A model generated the notes under the pieces. That model saw nothing but the letters and a program-made list of their open reading frames with translations, had not been told where the DNA came from and made no database searches. 64,000 bases of DNA, taken from Desertibaculum subflavum (GTDB taxonomy: Bacteria; Pseudomonadota; Alphaproteobacteria; Ferrovibrionales; Ferrovibrionaceae). The stretch lies in the NCBI GenBank assembly GCA_003576705.1, contig QOZS01000022.1, forward strand, positions 1-64,000. Direction: 5' to 3'. Shown here piece by piece: positions 8,225 to 17,780 of this stretch. The first letter of the stretch is position 1. The number at the start of each line of letters is the position of its first letter. A program made the position numbers and the translations under genes.

Positions 8225-9230
8225 GCCGGGCGCGGTTCGCCGCCATCGTGGCCGCGAGCTTCAGCGCCGCGATCAGGCTGGCCGGATTCGCCTTGGCCGT
8301 CCCGGCCAGTTCCAGCGCGGTGCCGTGATCGGGCGAGGTGCGGATCACCGGCGTGCCGATGGTGACGTTGACGCCGCCCCAGAAGTCCACCGTCTTGATC
8401 GGGATCAGCACCTGGTCGTGATACATGCCGAGTGCCACGTCGTAGGTCCGGCGCGCCTCGGGGTGGAACAGCGTGTCGGCGCTGAGCGGTCCCCGCGCTT
8501 CGACGCCCTCGCGCCGGAGCGCCGCGACGGCGGGCGCGACGATCTCGCCGTCCTCGCGCCCGAGGGCGCCGCCCTCGCCGGCATGCGGGTTGAGCCCGGC
8601 CAGCGCGAGGCGCGGCCTGGCGATGCCGAAATCGACCCGCAGAGCCTCGGCGGCGATGCGTCCCGTGGTGAAGATCAGATCGGTGGTGAGCCGCTCGATC
8701 GCCGCGCGCAGCGGCAGGTGGATGGTCACCGGCACGACGCGCAGCTCCGGGCTGGCCAGCAGCATGACCGGCGTGCCGCCGGCCAGTTCGCCGATGAACT
8801 CCGTCTGGCCGGGATGACGAAAGCCGGCGCGATACAGCACCGCCTTCTGGATCGGGTTGGTCACGACGGCGGCGGCCCGCCCGCTGCGCACGTGTTCGAC
8901 GGCCAGGCGGATGGCGCCGAGCACGGCTTCGGCATTCGCCTCGTCGGGCACGCCCGGAACCACCTGCCGCGGCAGCGCGAGTGGCAGCACCGGCAGCGCG
9001 GTGGCGAAGGCGTCGGCGGCCTCTTCCGGTCCGGCGATCGAGCGCATCGGCACGTCAAGGCCGAGGCGACGGGCGAGCGTTGCCAGCCTCTCGGGGCTGT
9101 CGACCACATAGAACGGGGCGATTCCCTCGGAGCTGCGATCGCGCCACGCCATCAGCGCGATTTCGCCGCCCACGCCCGCCGGCTCCCCCATGGTCAATGC
9201 AAGCGGCAGCGGGGGCATCGCGGCGCTCAC
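8211..9230 (-). CDS. pdxA: 4-hydroxythreonine-4-phosphate dehydrogenase
   Basis: A 339-residue PdxA, the NAD-dependent enzyme that oxidises 4-phosphohydroxy-L-threonine in the deoxyxylulose-5-phosphate-dependent route to pyridoxal phosphate. Typical features are [11 protein letters not shown] at the N terminus, [10 protein letters not shown] in the middle, a metal-ligand histidine in [11 protein letters not shown], and TSPDHGTA near the C terminus. Its start overlaps the surA stop by 4 bp (TCAC on the plus strand, that is GTGA in the gene direction) and its end overlaps rsmA by 14 bp, showing tight coupling within the envelope/ribosome group. Confidence 0.96.
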   Translation of the reverse strand: MSAAMPPLPLALTMGEPAGVGGEIALMAWRDRSSEGIAPFYVVDSPERLATLARRLGLDVPMRSIAGPEEAADAFATALPVLPLALPRQVVPGVPDEANAEAVLGAIRLAVEHVRSGRAAAVVTNPIQKAVLYRAGFRHPGQTEFIGELAGGTPVMLLASPELRVVPVTIHLPLRAAIERLTTDLIFTTGRIAAEALRVDFGIARPRLALAGLNPHAGEGGALGREDGEIVAPAVAALRREGVEARGPLSADTLFHPEARRTYDVALGMYHDQVLIPIKTVDFWGGVNVTIGTPVIRTSPDHGTALELAGTAKANPASLIAALKLAATMAANRARHAGG

Positions 9231-10540
9231 CGGAACTCGACGACCGAATCTCGCCTCAGATCACGCAGCAGGCGGCGGGCACCCTGCTCGATGCGGGCGG
9301 AGGCAAGGCGCTCGCGCATCCGGTCGCGGTCGGGCTCCTGGCTCGTCTCCTTGCGCTCGCAGACCATGTACATGCTGAGCCCGCTTTCCGAGGGCACCGG
9401 CGGCGAAAGCTTGCCGATCTCCAGATCGGCGGCGATCGGCCGCACCCGGGGCGGCATGTCGCCGACCTTCTGGCGCGGAATATCCGTCGCGCCGCCCTTC
9501 AGCTGCAGCTCGCGGGCAACGCGTGTCAGGTCGTCGCAGCCGGTCACGCTGTCAAACACCGCGCGGGCCACCGACAGCGTGGCGTCGGCTTCGGCCCGGC
9601 TGGTGTTCGGCGTGATCGGAAAGGTTATCTGCTTCATCGCGACGGTGGCATCGGCCGGATTGCCGAGCCGGATCTGTCGCCGCTCGCGCACCAGCACGAT
9701 ATGGAAGCCCGTGGTGGAGCGGATCGGCTCCGAGATCTGCCCGGGGGAGAGCTTCGCGACCACGCGCTCGACCTCCTCCGGCAGCGTGCCGGCCCGCACC
9801 CAGCCGAGATCGCCGCCCGCGGTTGCGGTGCTGCCGTTGCTGAACTGGCGCGCCATGGCCGGGAAGGCGGCGCCGCTGCGCAGCTGCTCGATGATGTTGA
9901 CTGCGTTGCGCCGCGCTTCCTCTTCCTGGTCGGGATTGTCGACCAGCAGCAGGATCTCTGCCAGCAGGCTCTCCGTGCCGCCGACATCGCGCTTGAGCTG
10001 CTGGATGGCGAGGTCGACCTCCTCGTCGGTGATGACGATGCTGGGCAGCACGCGCCGGCGTATCACCTTGCTCCAGGCGATCTCGGCGCGAAGCTGCTGG
10101 TTCAGTGCCTGGATGCTGGCGCCCTGGCGGGTAACCACCTCCTCGAACTTGCCTTCCGGAATGTTGTTCTGCCGCTCCAGCTGGCGAATGGCCTGGTCGA
10201 GCTCTTCCGGCGTCGCGGCGATCTTCATCCGGCCCGCCTCCTGCATCTGCAGGCGCTCGTCGATCAGATTGCGCAGCACCTGGTCGCGCAGGCGCCGGCG
10301 CAGCTCCGGGTTGTTCGGCTGTCCGGTGGCGGCGATGGCGAGGTCGAGGCGCTGGTCGAGATCCTGGGCCGAAATCACCTCGTCGTTGACGATGGCAGCG
10401 ATGCGCAGAATGTCCTGCGCTGCCGCGCTGCCGAAAACCGGCAGAACGGCGGCCAGCGCCAGGGCGAGGGCGCAAAGGGTCGACAGCGGCGACGAGCGGA
10501 ACCGCACCGTCAAGCTGCGCCGGGGAGACTGCCTGATCAT
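9227..10540 (-). CDS. surA: Periplasmic peptidyl-prolyl isomerase/chaperone SurA
   Basis: A 437-residue periplasmic chaperone with a signal peptide (hydrophobic run CALALALAAVLPVFGSAAAQ). A SurA N-domain follows (IAAIVNDEVISAQDLDQRL), then one well-kept parvulin domain (AMARQFSNGSTA through TGFHIVLVRER) and a second, more degenerate one. SurA escorts outer-membrane proteins such as LptD to the Bam complex. Start chosen at the ATG giving MIRQSPRRSLTVRF, which places the signal peptide near the N terminus; a longer frame adds 52 implausible residues. It lies 50 bp downstream of lptD and overlaps pdxA by 4 bp. Confidence 0.92.
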   Translation of the reverse strand: MIRQSPRRSLTVRFRSSPLSTLCALALALAAVLPVFGSAAAQDILRIAAIVNDEVISAQDLDQRLDLAIAATGQPNNPELRRRLRDQVLRNLIDERLQMQEAGRMKIAATPEELDQAIRQLERQNNIPEGKFEEVVTRQGASIQALNQQLRAEIAWSKVIRRRVLPSIVITDEEVDLAIQQLKRDVGGTESLLAEILLLVDNPDQEEEARRNAVNIIEQLRSGAAFPAMARQFSNGSTATAGGDLGWVRAGTLPEEVERVVAKLSPGQISEPIRSTTGFHIVLVRERRQIRLGNPADATVAMKQITFPITPNTSRAEADATLSVARAVFDSVTGCDDLTRVARELQLKGGATDIPRQKVGDMPPRVRPIAADLEIGKLSPPVPSESGLSMYMVCERKETSQEPDRDRMRERLASARIEQGARRLLRDLRRDSVVEFR

Positions 10541-10590
10541 CGTCCGGCCGGTATCACGCCGACCGGGCAGCCGGCAAGGGCAAAGCCGGA

Positions 10591-12750
10591 TCAGCCAAAA
10601 TTGAGCAGCCGGATACGCAGGTTGAACGAGGTCGAAGGCTTGATGTCGCGGTCGCGCGAGTTGGACTGCTGAATAAGGGCATCGATCACCAGGCACTCGT
10701 CGATATAGCGCAGCCCGAGCGCGCCCGACACCATCCGTTCGACCTCGATATCGTAGCGGACGCCGCCATAGACCGAGATGTACTTGGTGAGCTGCAGGTT
10801 GGCGTTGGCCGTGATCTCCTCCCGGTTGCCGAATACCGTGGTGGGGTCCTCGCGGCGCAGGTCGACATAGCCGACGCGGAAGCGCGCCCAGGGGGGGCCG
10901 AATCCGGCGGAGATCTCCGACCGCCGGAGCTCCAGCGTATCGCGGTCGAGCCGAAATCGGTGGGTGACGTCGAACATCGAGGACGGGGCGACCACGACAC
11001 GGCCGACATAGTCGGAATGCTCCTTGTCCAGTCCGGTATCGTTCGGGATGCTGTTATCCGGGTCGATGCGCCAGGACTGCCCGACCAGCACTTCGGAGAA
11101 CCCGCCCGACAGGCCGTACACGGCGCCGCGCAACCCGTAGTTGATGCGCGGGCCGCCCTCGTAGCGATCGCGGCCGGGGAAGCGGTTGATCGCGAACAGG
11201 TTGGTCTCGTCGAACTCGAAATTGCGGCTGTCCTCGTTGGTGATGTTGCTGGGATTGCCGCCATACGGCGCGATCACGCCGGAGACGATCGGCTCGATGA
11301 TGCTGCGTGCGGTGCCGATCGGGGCGACCAGCGGGTAGCGCCATTCGACGGCGGCCAGCGGCTTGACGCGATGGGCCAGCGCGTCGCCCGTCACACGGCC
11401 GCCGCCGGTCGGATCAGTGCCCTCGTTGATCCAGTAGCCGTCGGCGCGCAGCTGGGCGGTGAGGGTGAAGACATGGCCGCCATCGGTGACTACCGGATTG
11501 TTGTAGCCGAGGATCGTCGACGCCCGGCGCGTGTCGACGCCATCGGTGCGCACGATGGAAAATGCGTTGGTGTCGGCGGAAAAATACCCGCCCCAGTCGT
11601 TCAACTCGCCGGCCCAGTAGTGCTGGATGAGCGGCAGCACGATCGGGGTCAGGCCGTTGCGGTCGGTCGGCAGCAGGCCCTGGAACGCATAGGCGTCGAC
11701 CGAGGCGAAGCCGCGGCCCCTTATGCCCTCGACGAAGACGTTGCTGGTCAAGGTGTCGAGCGGGCTGAGCTTGTAGAAACGAAGATAGGTGTCGTCGGTG
11801 GCGCGCATGATGTCGAAGCCCCAGCGCCAGGTCTCGTCGATCTGGAACCGGCCGATGCCGTTGATATGACCGCGGATATCCTTGTCGCCGTTGCGCGCGC
11901 CGGTCGAATCGGGCTTTTCCGAAGAGGTGATGCTGCCGCCGAGCTGGAACTGGCCGCTCGCCACGCGCTGCCGGTACTGGGCGCGCATGACCACGCCTTC
12001 CTCGCTGGTGATGAACGGCGTCAGCGTCATGTCGCTGCTGTCGTCCAGCACCAGGTACAGCGGCAGCCGCCCGGTCCAGCCGAGCCGGCTCGACCGGCCG
12101 ATATCGGGAAACAGCAGGCCCGATTGCCGCTTCACCGTCGGGTCCGGATGGCTCCAATAGGGCGAATAGGCGATCGGGATGCCGAACACCTCGAAGGTCG
12201 CGTCGCGGTATTCGATGCGCTGGCGCTGCTGGTCATGCACGATCTGCTCGGCCCGGAACTGCCAGATCGGATCGGCATCCGGCTTCTCGGTACAGACCTG
12301 ACAGCCGGTATAGACGCCGCGCTGCATCACGGTGCGATTGCCGTCGGCGCGGTAGCCGCTGACTGCGGCGAAACGGGAATCGTCCTTGAACAGCAGACGC
12401 AGCCCGGTCAGCACGCCGTTGCGGAACTCGTCGCGCAGCTCGACATAGTCGGCGAAGGCCACCTCGCCGGTCGGCTCCATCAGCACCACATTGCCGCTCG
12501 CGGTCACCACGCCGGTGCGTTCGTTGTAGGTGACCATGTCGGCCTGCAGGATGCGGTCGTCCTGCCAGGCTTCGACATTGCCGGTGGCGGTGACGATGCC
12601 GAGCTCAGAATCGTGCTTCAGTGTGTCGGCGCGGAACGTGACCGGCTGGTCGCTCGGCCCGCGTACGCGCTTGGGTTGCTCCAGCGCGTGCGCAGCGGTG
12701 AAGGTCGCGATGGTGAGCCACGCGACGGTGGCGAAGAGGCGCCCCCGCAC
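10591..12750 (-). CDS. lptD: LPS-assembly protein LptD
   Basis: A 719-residue outer-membrane beta-barrel protein that, with LptE, inserts lipopolysaccharide into the outer leaflet. It has a signal peptide (MRGRLFATVAWLTIATFTAA), an N-terminal OstA/jellyroll domain at about 35-130 (repeats around LGIVTATGNVEA and TGVVTASGNVVL) and a large C-terminal barrel. A CQVC pair near residue 150 may serve the disulfides known for this family. It is first in the group lptD-surA-pdxA-rsmA. In many alphaproteobacteria lptF and lptG sit between pepA and lptD; here the 294-bp gap to pepA holds no gene. Confidence 0.94.
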   Translation of the reverse strand: MRGRLFATVAWLTIATFTAAHALEQPKRVRGPSDQPVTFRADTLKHDSELGIVTATGNVEAWQDDRILQADMVTYNERTGVVTASGNVVLMEPTGEVAFADYVELRDEFRNGVLTGLRLLFKDDSRFAAVSGYRADGNRTVMQRGVYTGCQVCTEKPDADPIWQFRAEQIVHDQQRQRIEYRDATFEVFGIPIAYSPYWSHPDPTVKRQSGLLFPDIGRSSRLGWTGRLPLYLVLDDSSDMTLTPFITSEEGVVMRAQYRQRVASGQFQLGGSITSSEKPDSTGARNGDKDIRGHINGIGRFQIDETWRWGFDIMRATDDTYLRFYKLSPLDTLTSNVFVEGIRGRGFASVDAYAFQGLLPTDRNGLTPIVLPLIQHYWAGELNDWGGYFSADTNAFSIVRTDGVDTRRASTILGYNNPVVTDGGHVFTLTAQLRADGYWINEGTDPTGGGRVTGDALAHRVKPLAAVEWRYPLVAPIGTARSIIEPIVSGVIAPYGGNPSNITNEDSRNFEFDETNLFAINRFPGRDRYEGGPRINYGLRGAVYGLSGGFSEVLVGQSWRIDPDNSIPNDTGLDKEHSDYVGRVVVAPSSMFDVTHRFRLDRDTLELRRSEISAGFGPPWARFRVGYVDLRREDPTTVFGNREEITANANLQLTKYISVYGGVRYDIEVERMVSGALGLRYIDECLVIDALIQQSNSRDRDIKPSTSFNLRIRLLNFG

Positions 12751-13044
12751 GCGCTAGGCCTCGCGCGACACCAGGGCCCGGCGGCCTCTCGCCGCCGATG
12801 CCCGACTTTCCTCGTGGGGCAAATCCGAACGCGCGGCCACCCTGCCGCCACCAGGCGGGCTGCAGTGCTCAGCCATCAAGATATAGCGGGTCGGGCTTGG
12901 CATGAGCCGGCAGTATAGCGGTGGTTAACCACAGCGCCAGCCTGGCTGCGCCTATGCTTTCCTTTGCCCATCAAGCCGTTAAGATGGATTGCAATCAACG
13001 AAAGCGGGCTGGCGCGACGGCCCTGCGAGCAGTCAGAGATCGGC

Positions 13045-14541
13045 ATGAAAATCCAGATCAACGAGCCTTCGCTTCCCAAGTCCGGTGCTTTGCTCATTGG
13101 CGTCATTCCGGACCGCAAGCTGCTGGCGACCGGCGAACAGATCGACAAGCTGGCCCAAGGCGCGCTCAGCCGTGCGCTGCAGGCCGGCCGCTTCACCGGC
13201 CAGAAGGGCCAGATGATCGAGGTGCTGGCGCCGGCCGGCACCGGGCTGTCCCGTGTGCTGCTCTACGGCCTCGGCAAGCCGGAGGAGATCGATCCGCTGA
13301 CGCTGGAGAATTGCGGCGGCGACGCGGTGAAGCGCGTTCTTCTCTCGGGTGAGAAGGACCTCGCGATCGCCTGCGACCCGGTGCCGGGCGGCAAGGTCTC
13401 GCTCGCCGATGCGGCGGCGAGAATCGCCTTCGGCGCCAAGCTCGGCAGCTACCGCTTCGACAAGTACCGCACCAAGCTGAAGCCGGATCAGCAGCCGAGC
13501 CTCGTCAATGTCAACGTGCTGGTGAAGGGCGCGCCGGCGGCGCGCAAGCTGCACCAGCCGCTGGAAAAGCTCGCCGACGGCATCTTCTTCGCCCGCGACC
13601 TGGTGACCGAGCCCGCCAACGTCATCTATCCCGAGAGCCTCGCCAAGGAATGCAAGAAGCTCGAGAAGCTCGGCGTCCGCGTCGAGATCCTGGGCGAAAA
13701 GGCGATGGAAAAGCTCGGCATGAACACCTTGCTGATGGTCGGCAAGGGCTCGGTGCGCGAGAGCCAGCTGGTGGTCATGCAATATCACGGCGCGCCGAAA
13801 TCGAGCCAGCCCGTGATTTTCGCCGGCAAGGGCGTCTGCTTCGATACCGGCGGCATCTCCATCAAGCCGGCCGGCGGCATGGAAGAGATGAAGTGGGATA
13901 TGGGCGGCGCGGCGGCGGTGATCGGCGCCATGCACGCGCTGGCTGGCCGGCAGGCCAAGGTAAACGCCATCGGCATCGTCGGCCTGGTCGAGAACATGCC
14001 GTCCGGCGAGGCGCAGCGCCCGGGCGACGTGGTGAAGTCGATGTCCGGCCAGACGGTCGAGGTGATCAACACCGATGCCGAAGGCCGGCTCGTGCTGGCC
14101 GACGTGATCTGGTACGCGCATACCAAGTTCAAGCCGCGCTTCATCGTCGACCTCGCGACGCTCACCGGCGCGATCATCATCTCGCTCGGCGCCGAATATG
14201 CCGGCCTGTTCGCCAGCGACGACAAGCTGGCTGACCAGCTGTTCGCCGCGGGCAAGGCGGAAGGCGAGAAGGTGTGGCGCCTGCCGCTCGACGACGCCTA
14301 CGACAAGATGCTGGAGAGCCACATCGCCGACATGGCGAACGTGACGGCGGAGCGCGGCGCGGGCTCGATCACCGCGGCGCAATTCATCAAGCGCTTCACC
14401 AACAACGTGCCCTGGGCGCATCTCGACATCGCCGGCACGGCCTGGACCAAGAAGGACAAGCCGACCATCCCGAAGGGCGGCGTCGGATGGGGCGTGCGCC
14501 TGCTCAACCGGCTGGTCGCCGACAATTTCGAAGGGAAGTGA
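13045..14541 (+). CDS. pepA: Leucyl aminopeptidase (M17 family)
   Basis: A 498-residue cytosolic aminopeptidase PepA, a hexameric two-metal enzyme that removes N-terminal residues. The C-terminal catalytic domain shows the metal-binding parts GKGVCFDTGGISIKP, EEMKWDMGGAA and the family signature NTDAEGRLVLAD. Start chosen at ATG 13045 (MKIQINEPSL), which matches normal family length; an in-frame ATG 81 bp upstream lacks a ribosome site. It is divergent from lptD across 294 bp, where no gene or clear promoter was recognised. Its stop overlaps the holC start (GTGA); pepA-holC is a conserved pair. Confidence 0.96.
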   Translation: MKIQINEPSLPKSGALLIGVIPDRKLLATGEQIDKLAQGALSRALQAGRFTGQKGQMIEVLAPAGTGLSRVLLYGLGKPEEIDPLTLENCGGDAVKRVLLSGEKDLAIACDPVPGGKVSLADAAARIAFGAKLGSYRFDKYRTKLKPDQQPSLVNVNVLVKGAPAARKLHQPLEKLADGIFFARDLVTEPANVIYPESLAKECKKLEKLGVRVEILGEKAMEKLGMNTLLMVGKGSVRESQLVVMQYHGAPKSSQPVIFAGKGVCFDTGGISIKPAGGMEEMKWDMGGAAAVIGAMHALAGRQAKVNAIGIVGLVENMPSGEAQRPGDVVKSMSGQTVEVINTDAEGRLVLADVIWYAHTKFKPRFIVDLATLTGAIIISLGAEYAGLFASDDKLADQLFAAGKAEGEKVWRLPLDDAYDKMLESHIADMANVTAERGAGSITAAQFIKRFTNNVPWAHLDIAGTAWTKKDKPTIPKGGVGWGVRLLNRLVADNFEGK

Positions 14542-14993
14542 CCGAGGTCGGCTTCTACCACCTGCTCGACCAGCGGCTGGACGACGCGCTCGCCCAGCTG
14601 CTCGAGAAGGCCCACGAGCGCGGCATGCGAAGCCTGGTGCTCACCGGCTCCGAGGCCCGTTCGGAAGCGCTGGCCGGCCATCTCTGGAGCTACAGCCGCG
14701 ACAACTTCCTGCCGCACGGCACCCGGCTCGACGGTCGCGCCGACGAGCAGCCGATCTTCCTGACCGATCGCGAGGAGAACCCGAACGGCGCCACGGCGCT
14801 GTTCCTGGTCGAGGGCGGGCCGGTCGAGTTCGTCGGCCGGTTCGAGCGCTGCTTCGACCTGTTCGACGGCCGCGACGAGGAGGCGGTGACGGCGGCGCGC
14901 GAGCGCTGGAAGGCGGCCAAGGCGGCCGGCCACAAGCTCACCTACTGGCGCCGGCAGGAGGCCGGCGGCTGGAAGAAGGAAGCCGAGGCCTAG
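14538..14993 (+). CDS. holC: DNA polymerase III chi subunit
   Basis: A 151-residue HolC. Chi links the clamp-loader complex (via psi) to single-stranded-DNA-binding protein. The sequence follows the alphaproteobacterial pattern: VTEVGFYHLL at the N terminus, LVLTGSEARSEAL, LWSYSRDNFLPHG and a C-terminal LTYWRRQEAGGWKKEA. The start is a GTG whose last two bases begin the pepA TGA, so translation is coupled to pepA. Confidence 0.93.
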   Translation: MTEVGFYHLLDQRLDDALAQLLEKAHERGMRSLVLTGSEARSEALAGHLWSYSRDNFLPHGTRLDGRADEQPIFLTDREENPNGATALFLVEGGPVEFVGRFERCFDLFDGRDEEAVTAARERWKAAKAAGHKLTYWRRQEAGGWKKEAEA

Positions 14994-15033
14994 CGACGAC
15001 AAGGGCCAGGCGGCAACAAAGGGAGGAAACCAC

Positions 15034-15894
15034 ATGCTCGATCGCTGCGACCGTCTGCAGATCGCGGTTGCCGACCGGCGCGCCGCCGCGCGCACCTTCA
15101 TGGCGCTGCTCGGCGCGGAGCCGGCGCGCGAGACGGCGAGCCGTCATCTCGCGGCGAAGATCACCGTGCTCGCCTTGGGCGAGAGCGAGATCGAGCTCTG
15201 CCAGCCGGACGGCGCCGGCCGCACGCAGGACCATCTCGGCCGGCACGGCGAAGGCCTGATGAATGCGGGCTACTCGTCCTGGGAGTTCGAGCGCCTGGCG
15301 GCGCATCTGGAGCGCGAGGGCGTGCCGACATTGCGCGAGGACGGCCGCCTGTACCTCGGACCGCCGGCAACGCCGGGCCTGCCGATGGTGATCTCGCCGT
15401 CGGCGGCGCGCCGGCGCGTCGGCCCGGTCTCGTTCCTGTACGAGACGACGAACACGCTGGCCAGCGACTGGCGCCAGGCGGCGGCCACCTATGCCCGCAT
15501 CTTCGGCCTCGATCCATCCAGGTTCAGCGAGATCGGCTCCAAGCGTTTCGGCTATCAGGGCACGCTGACGCTGTTCGATCCGCCGAGCCGGCTCGACCGC
15601 ATCGAGCTGTCGCAGATCGTCGATCCCAATTCGGCGATGGGCCGCTTCGTCGCCCGTCGCGGGGATTCGCTCTACATGGCCTATGTCGAGACGCACGACT
15701 TCCCGGCGATCAAGGCGCGTCTCGTCGCGGGCGGCGCGCGCTACACGCCGCGCGGCCAGGATCCGGCCGCCGAGCTCGACGGTCTCTGGGTGCATCCCAA
15801 GGACCTGCACGGCCTGCTGCTCGGGGTCTCGCGCACAGGGCTGGCCTGGGAATGGTCCGGCCGCAAGGACCTGGTGCCGCCGTTGCCGAATTAA
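15034..15894 (+). CDS. VOC-superfamily (glyoxalase/dioxygenase-like) protein
   Basis: A 286-residue protein with two vicinal-oxygen-chelate modules, residues about 4-135 and 140-280. The first begins with CDRLQIAVADRRAAARTF, the second with VGPVSFLYETTNTL; both show the beta-alpha-beta pattern of glyoxalase-fold proteins. A GGAGG-type ribosome site (AAAGGGAGGAAACC) precedes the ATG. VOC proteins include metal-dependent dioxygenases, lyases and resistance proteins; the metal ligands are not certain from the sequence and no specific reaction can be given. It stands alone between holC and an amidase gene, possibly read with the latter. Confidence 0.75.
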   Translation: MLDRCDRLQIAVADRRAAARTFMALLGAEPARETASRHLAAKITVLALGESEIELCQPDGAGRTQDHLGRHGEGLMNAGYSSWEFERLAAHLEREGVPTLREDGRLYLGPPATPGLPMVISPSAARRRVGPVSFLYETTNTLASDWRQAAATYARIFGLDPSRFSEIGSKRFGYQGTLTLFDPPSRLDRIELSQIVDPNSAMGRFVARRGDSLYMAYVETHDFPAIKARLVAGGARYTPRGQDPAAELDGLWVHPKDLHGLLLGVSRTGLAWEWSGRKDLVPPLPN

Positions 15895-15967
15895 CCATTG
15901 CGAATGCGGCGTTGGCGGCATCGCCCGTGCGATGCATGATCCGTGCGGGTAACGTCCAGGAAGTCAT

Positions 15968-17425
15968 ATGTCGCTGCCGCTGCATTACCAGTCCGCCAAG
16001 TCGCTCGCCGGCCTCGTGCGCCGCAGGAAGATCGGCGCGCTCGAACTGCTCGATCACTTCCTCGGTCGGGTCGAGCGGTACAACCCGCGCATCAATGCGG
16101 TGATCTGGGAGAGCGCCGATGCGGCGCGCAAGCGCGCCCGCGCGCTCGACCGCGCCACCGCGAAGGGCGCCAGGCTCGGACCGCTGCACGGCGTGCCGAT
16201 GACGATCAAGGAATCCTACGACGTGGTCGGCATGCCGACGACGCGCGGCATGCCGGCGCTGAAGAACAATTTCCCGCCGCGCAACGCGCTCACCGTCGAT
16301 CGTCTGAACGCCGCCGGCGTCAACCTGTTCGGCAAGACCAATGTGCCGCTGAGCCTGGCCGACTGGCAGAGCTACAATGAGATCTACGGCACCACCAACA
16401 ATCCCTGGGACGTGACGCGCAGCCCCGGGGGCTCCTCCGGCGGTTCGGCGGCCGCGCTCGCCGCCGGCCTTTGCGGCATCGAGGCGGGCAGCGATATCGG
16501 CGCCTCGATCCGCAACCCGGCGCATTATTGCGGCGTCTACGGGCTGAAGCCGACTTTCGGCATCGTGCCGGTGCGCGGCCAGGCGATGCCGGGCGTGCTG
16601 GCGCCCGGCGACATCACGGTGATCGGCCCGATGGCGCGCAGTGCCGAGGATCTCGCCATCGGCCTCGATGTCATGGCGGGACCGGACGATATCGATGCCG
16701 CCGGCTGGCAGCTTCGCCTGAAGCGGCCGACGCAGACGCGGCTGCGCGATTTCCGTGTCGCCGTCATGCTCGACGACCCGAACGCCGAGGTCGATCAGGA
16801 AGTGCAGACGCTGCTGACTCGGCTCGCCGATTTCCTCGGACGCCAGAAGGTCAAGGTGAGCCATATCGCGCGACCGGAGATCGACACCGGCGAGGCGCAG
16901 CGCGTCTACGTCACGCTGTTGCGCGCCGCCACGTCGGGCCGCCAGACGCCGGAGCAGTTCCAGCACAATGTCGAGGTCGCCCGACGCCTCGACCCGGCGG
17001 ATGAAAGCTATTTCGCCCGCATGACCCGCGCCAACGTGCTGGCGCACAAGGATTGGCTCGCCGTCAACGAGACGCGGCACAGGATGCGCCATGCCTGGGC
17101 GGCGTTCTTCCGCGAATGGGACCTGCTGCTCTGTCCGGCGGCGTCCTCGGCGGCCTTCCCGCACGATCACCAGGGCGAGCGGCACGAGCGCCTGATCACC
17201 GTCAACAACAAGCGCGTGCCGACCACCGACCAGCTGTTCTGGGCCGGCTTCTCCGGCGCCTTCTACCTGCCGTCGGTGGTGGCGCCGGCCGGGCTGACGC
17301 CGACCGGGCTGCCGGTCGGCGTGCAGATCGTCGGCCCGCAATTCGGCGACCTTGCCTGCATCCGCTTCGCCGAACTTCTGGAGCGGGAGTACCAGGCCTT
17401 CACGCCGCCGCCCGGCTATGATTGA
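15968..17425 (+). CDS. Amidase-signature hydrolase
   Basis: A 485-residue amidase-signature enzyme, distinct from the one at 4044. The triad is visible as Lys81 (PMTIKESYD), cis-Ser156 in RSPGGSSGGS, and nucleophile Ser180 in GSDIGASIRNPAH. The family cleaves amides such as acylamides, aryl amides or oligoamides; the substrate is unknown. The C-terminal GLPVGVQIVGPQFGD is typical. The gene ends convergently with a DUF6285 gene, overlapping it by 10 bp. The upstream VOC gene lies 73 bp away on the same strand. Confidence 0.9.
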   Translation: MSLPLHYQSAKSLAGLVRRRKIGALELLDHFLGRVERYNPRINAVIWESADAARKRARALDRATAKGARLGPLHGVPMTIKESYDVVGMPTTRGMPALKNNFPPRNALTVDRLNAAGVNLFGKTNVPLSLADWQSYNEIYGTTNNPWDVTRSPGGSSGGSAAALAAGLCGIEAGSDIGASIRNPAHYCGVYGLKPTFGIVPVRGQAMPGVLAPGDITVIGPMARSAEDLAIGLDVMAGPDDIDAAGWQLRLKRPTQTRLRDFRVAVMLDDPNAEVDQEVQTLLTRLADFLGRQKVKVSHIARPEIDTGEAQRVYVTLLRAATSGRQTPEQFQHNVEVARRLDPADESYFARMTRANVLAHKDWLAVNETRHRMRHAWAAFFREWDLLLCPAASSAAFPHDHQGERHERLITVNNKRVPTTDQLFWAGFSGAFYLPSVVAPAGLTPTGLPVGVQIVGPQFGDLACIRFAELLEREYQAFTPPPGYD

Positions 17426-17778
17426 GGCGGACTCCATTTCGGGTTGTTGACGGCCAGCGCGGCGGCGAGGCTCCGGCGCAGGTGGGCGACCAGTGCCGCG
17501 TCATCGATGCCGCGGCGGCTCGCGGCGATCTCGGCGCAGAGCGCGCGGTTGAGCTCGTCCAGCGAGCCGTCGCGGTCGAGCAGGCTGCGCAGGCGCGTCG
17601 CTTCCGCGGCGTTCAGCGCAGGTCCTTCGCGCAGCTCGCGCTCCACCGTCCCCAGCATGTTGACGGCGACGCGCATCAGGAACTTCCGGTCGTCGGAGAG
17701 GCCGGGCAGGATCTCGCGCTCCAGCCAGTCGCGGATCACCGCCAGCATGTCGGGCGCCACCGGTCGGCTGTTCGGCAC
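17416..17778 (-). CDS. DUF6285-type small protein, partner of an APH-like kinase
   Basis: A 120-residue, mostly helical protein of the DUF6285 type (MLAVIRDWLEREILPGLSDD, then FLMRVAVNMLGTVEREL). Start taken as GTG at 17778, preceded by GGGGAGGATT, which overlaps the stop of the kinase gene. Proteins of this type are often found directly after an aminoglycoside-phosphotransferase-like kinase and near acyl-CoA dehydrogenase genes; no dehydrogenase lies next to this pair. Function unknown. The last 10 bp overlap the amidase on the other strand. Confidence 0.78.
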   Translation of the reverse strand: MPNSRPVAPDMLAVIRDWLEREILPGLSDDRKFLMRVAVNMLGTVERELREGPALNAAEATRLRSLLDRDGSLDELNRALCAEIAASRRGIDDAALVAHLRRSLAAALAVNNPKWSPPQS

Positions 17779-17780
17779 GC

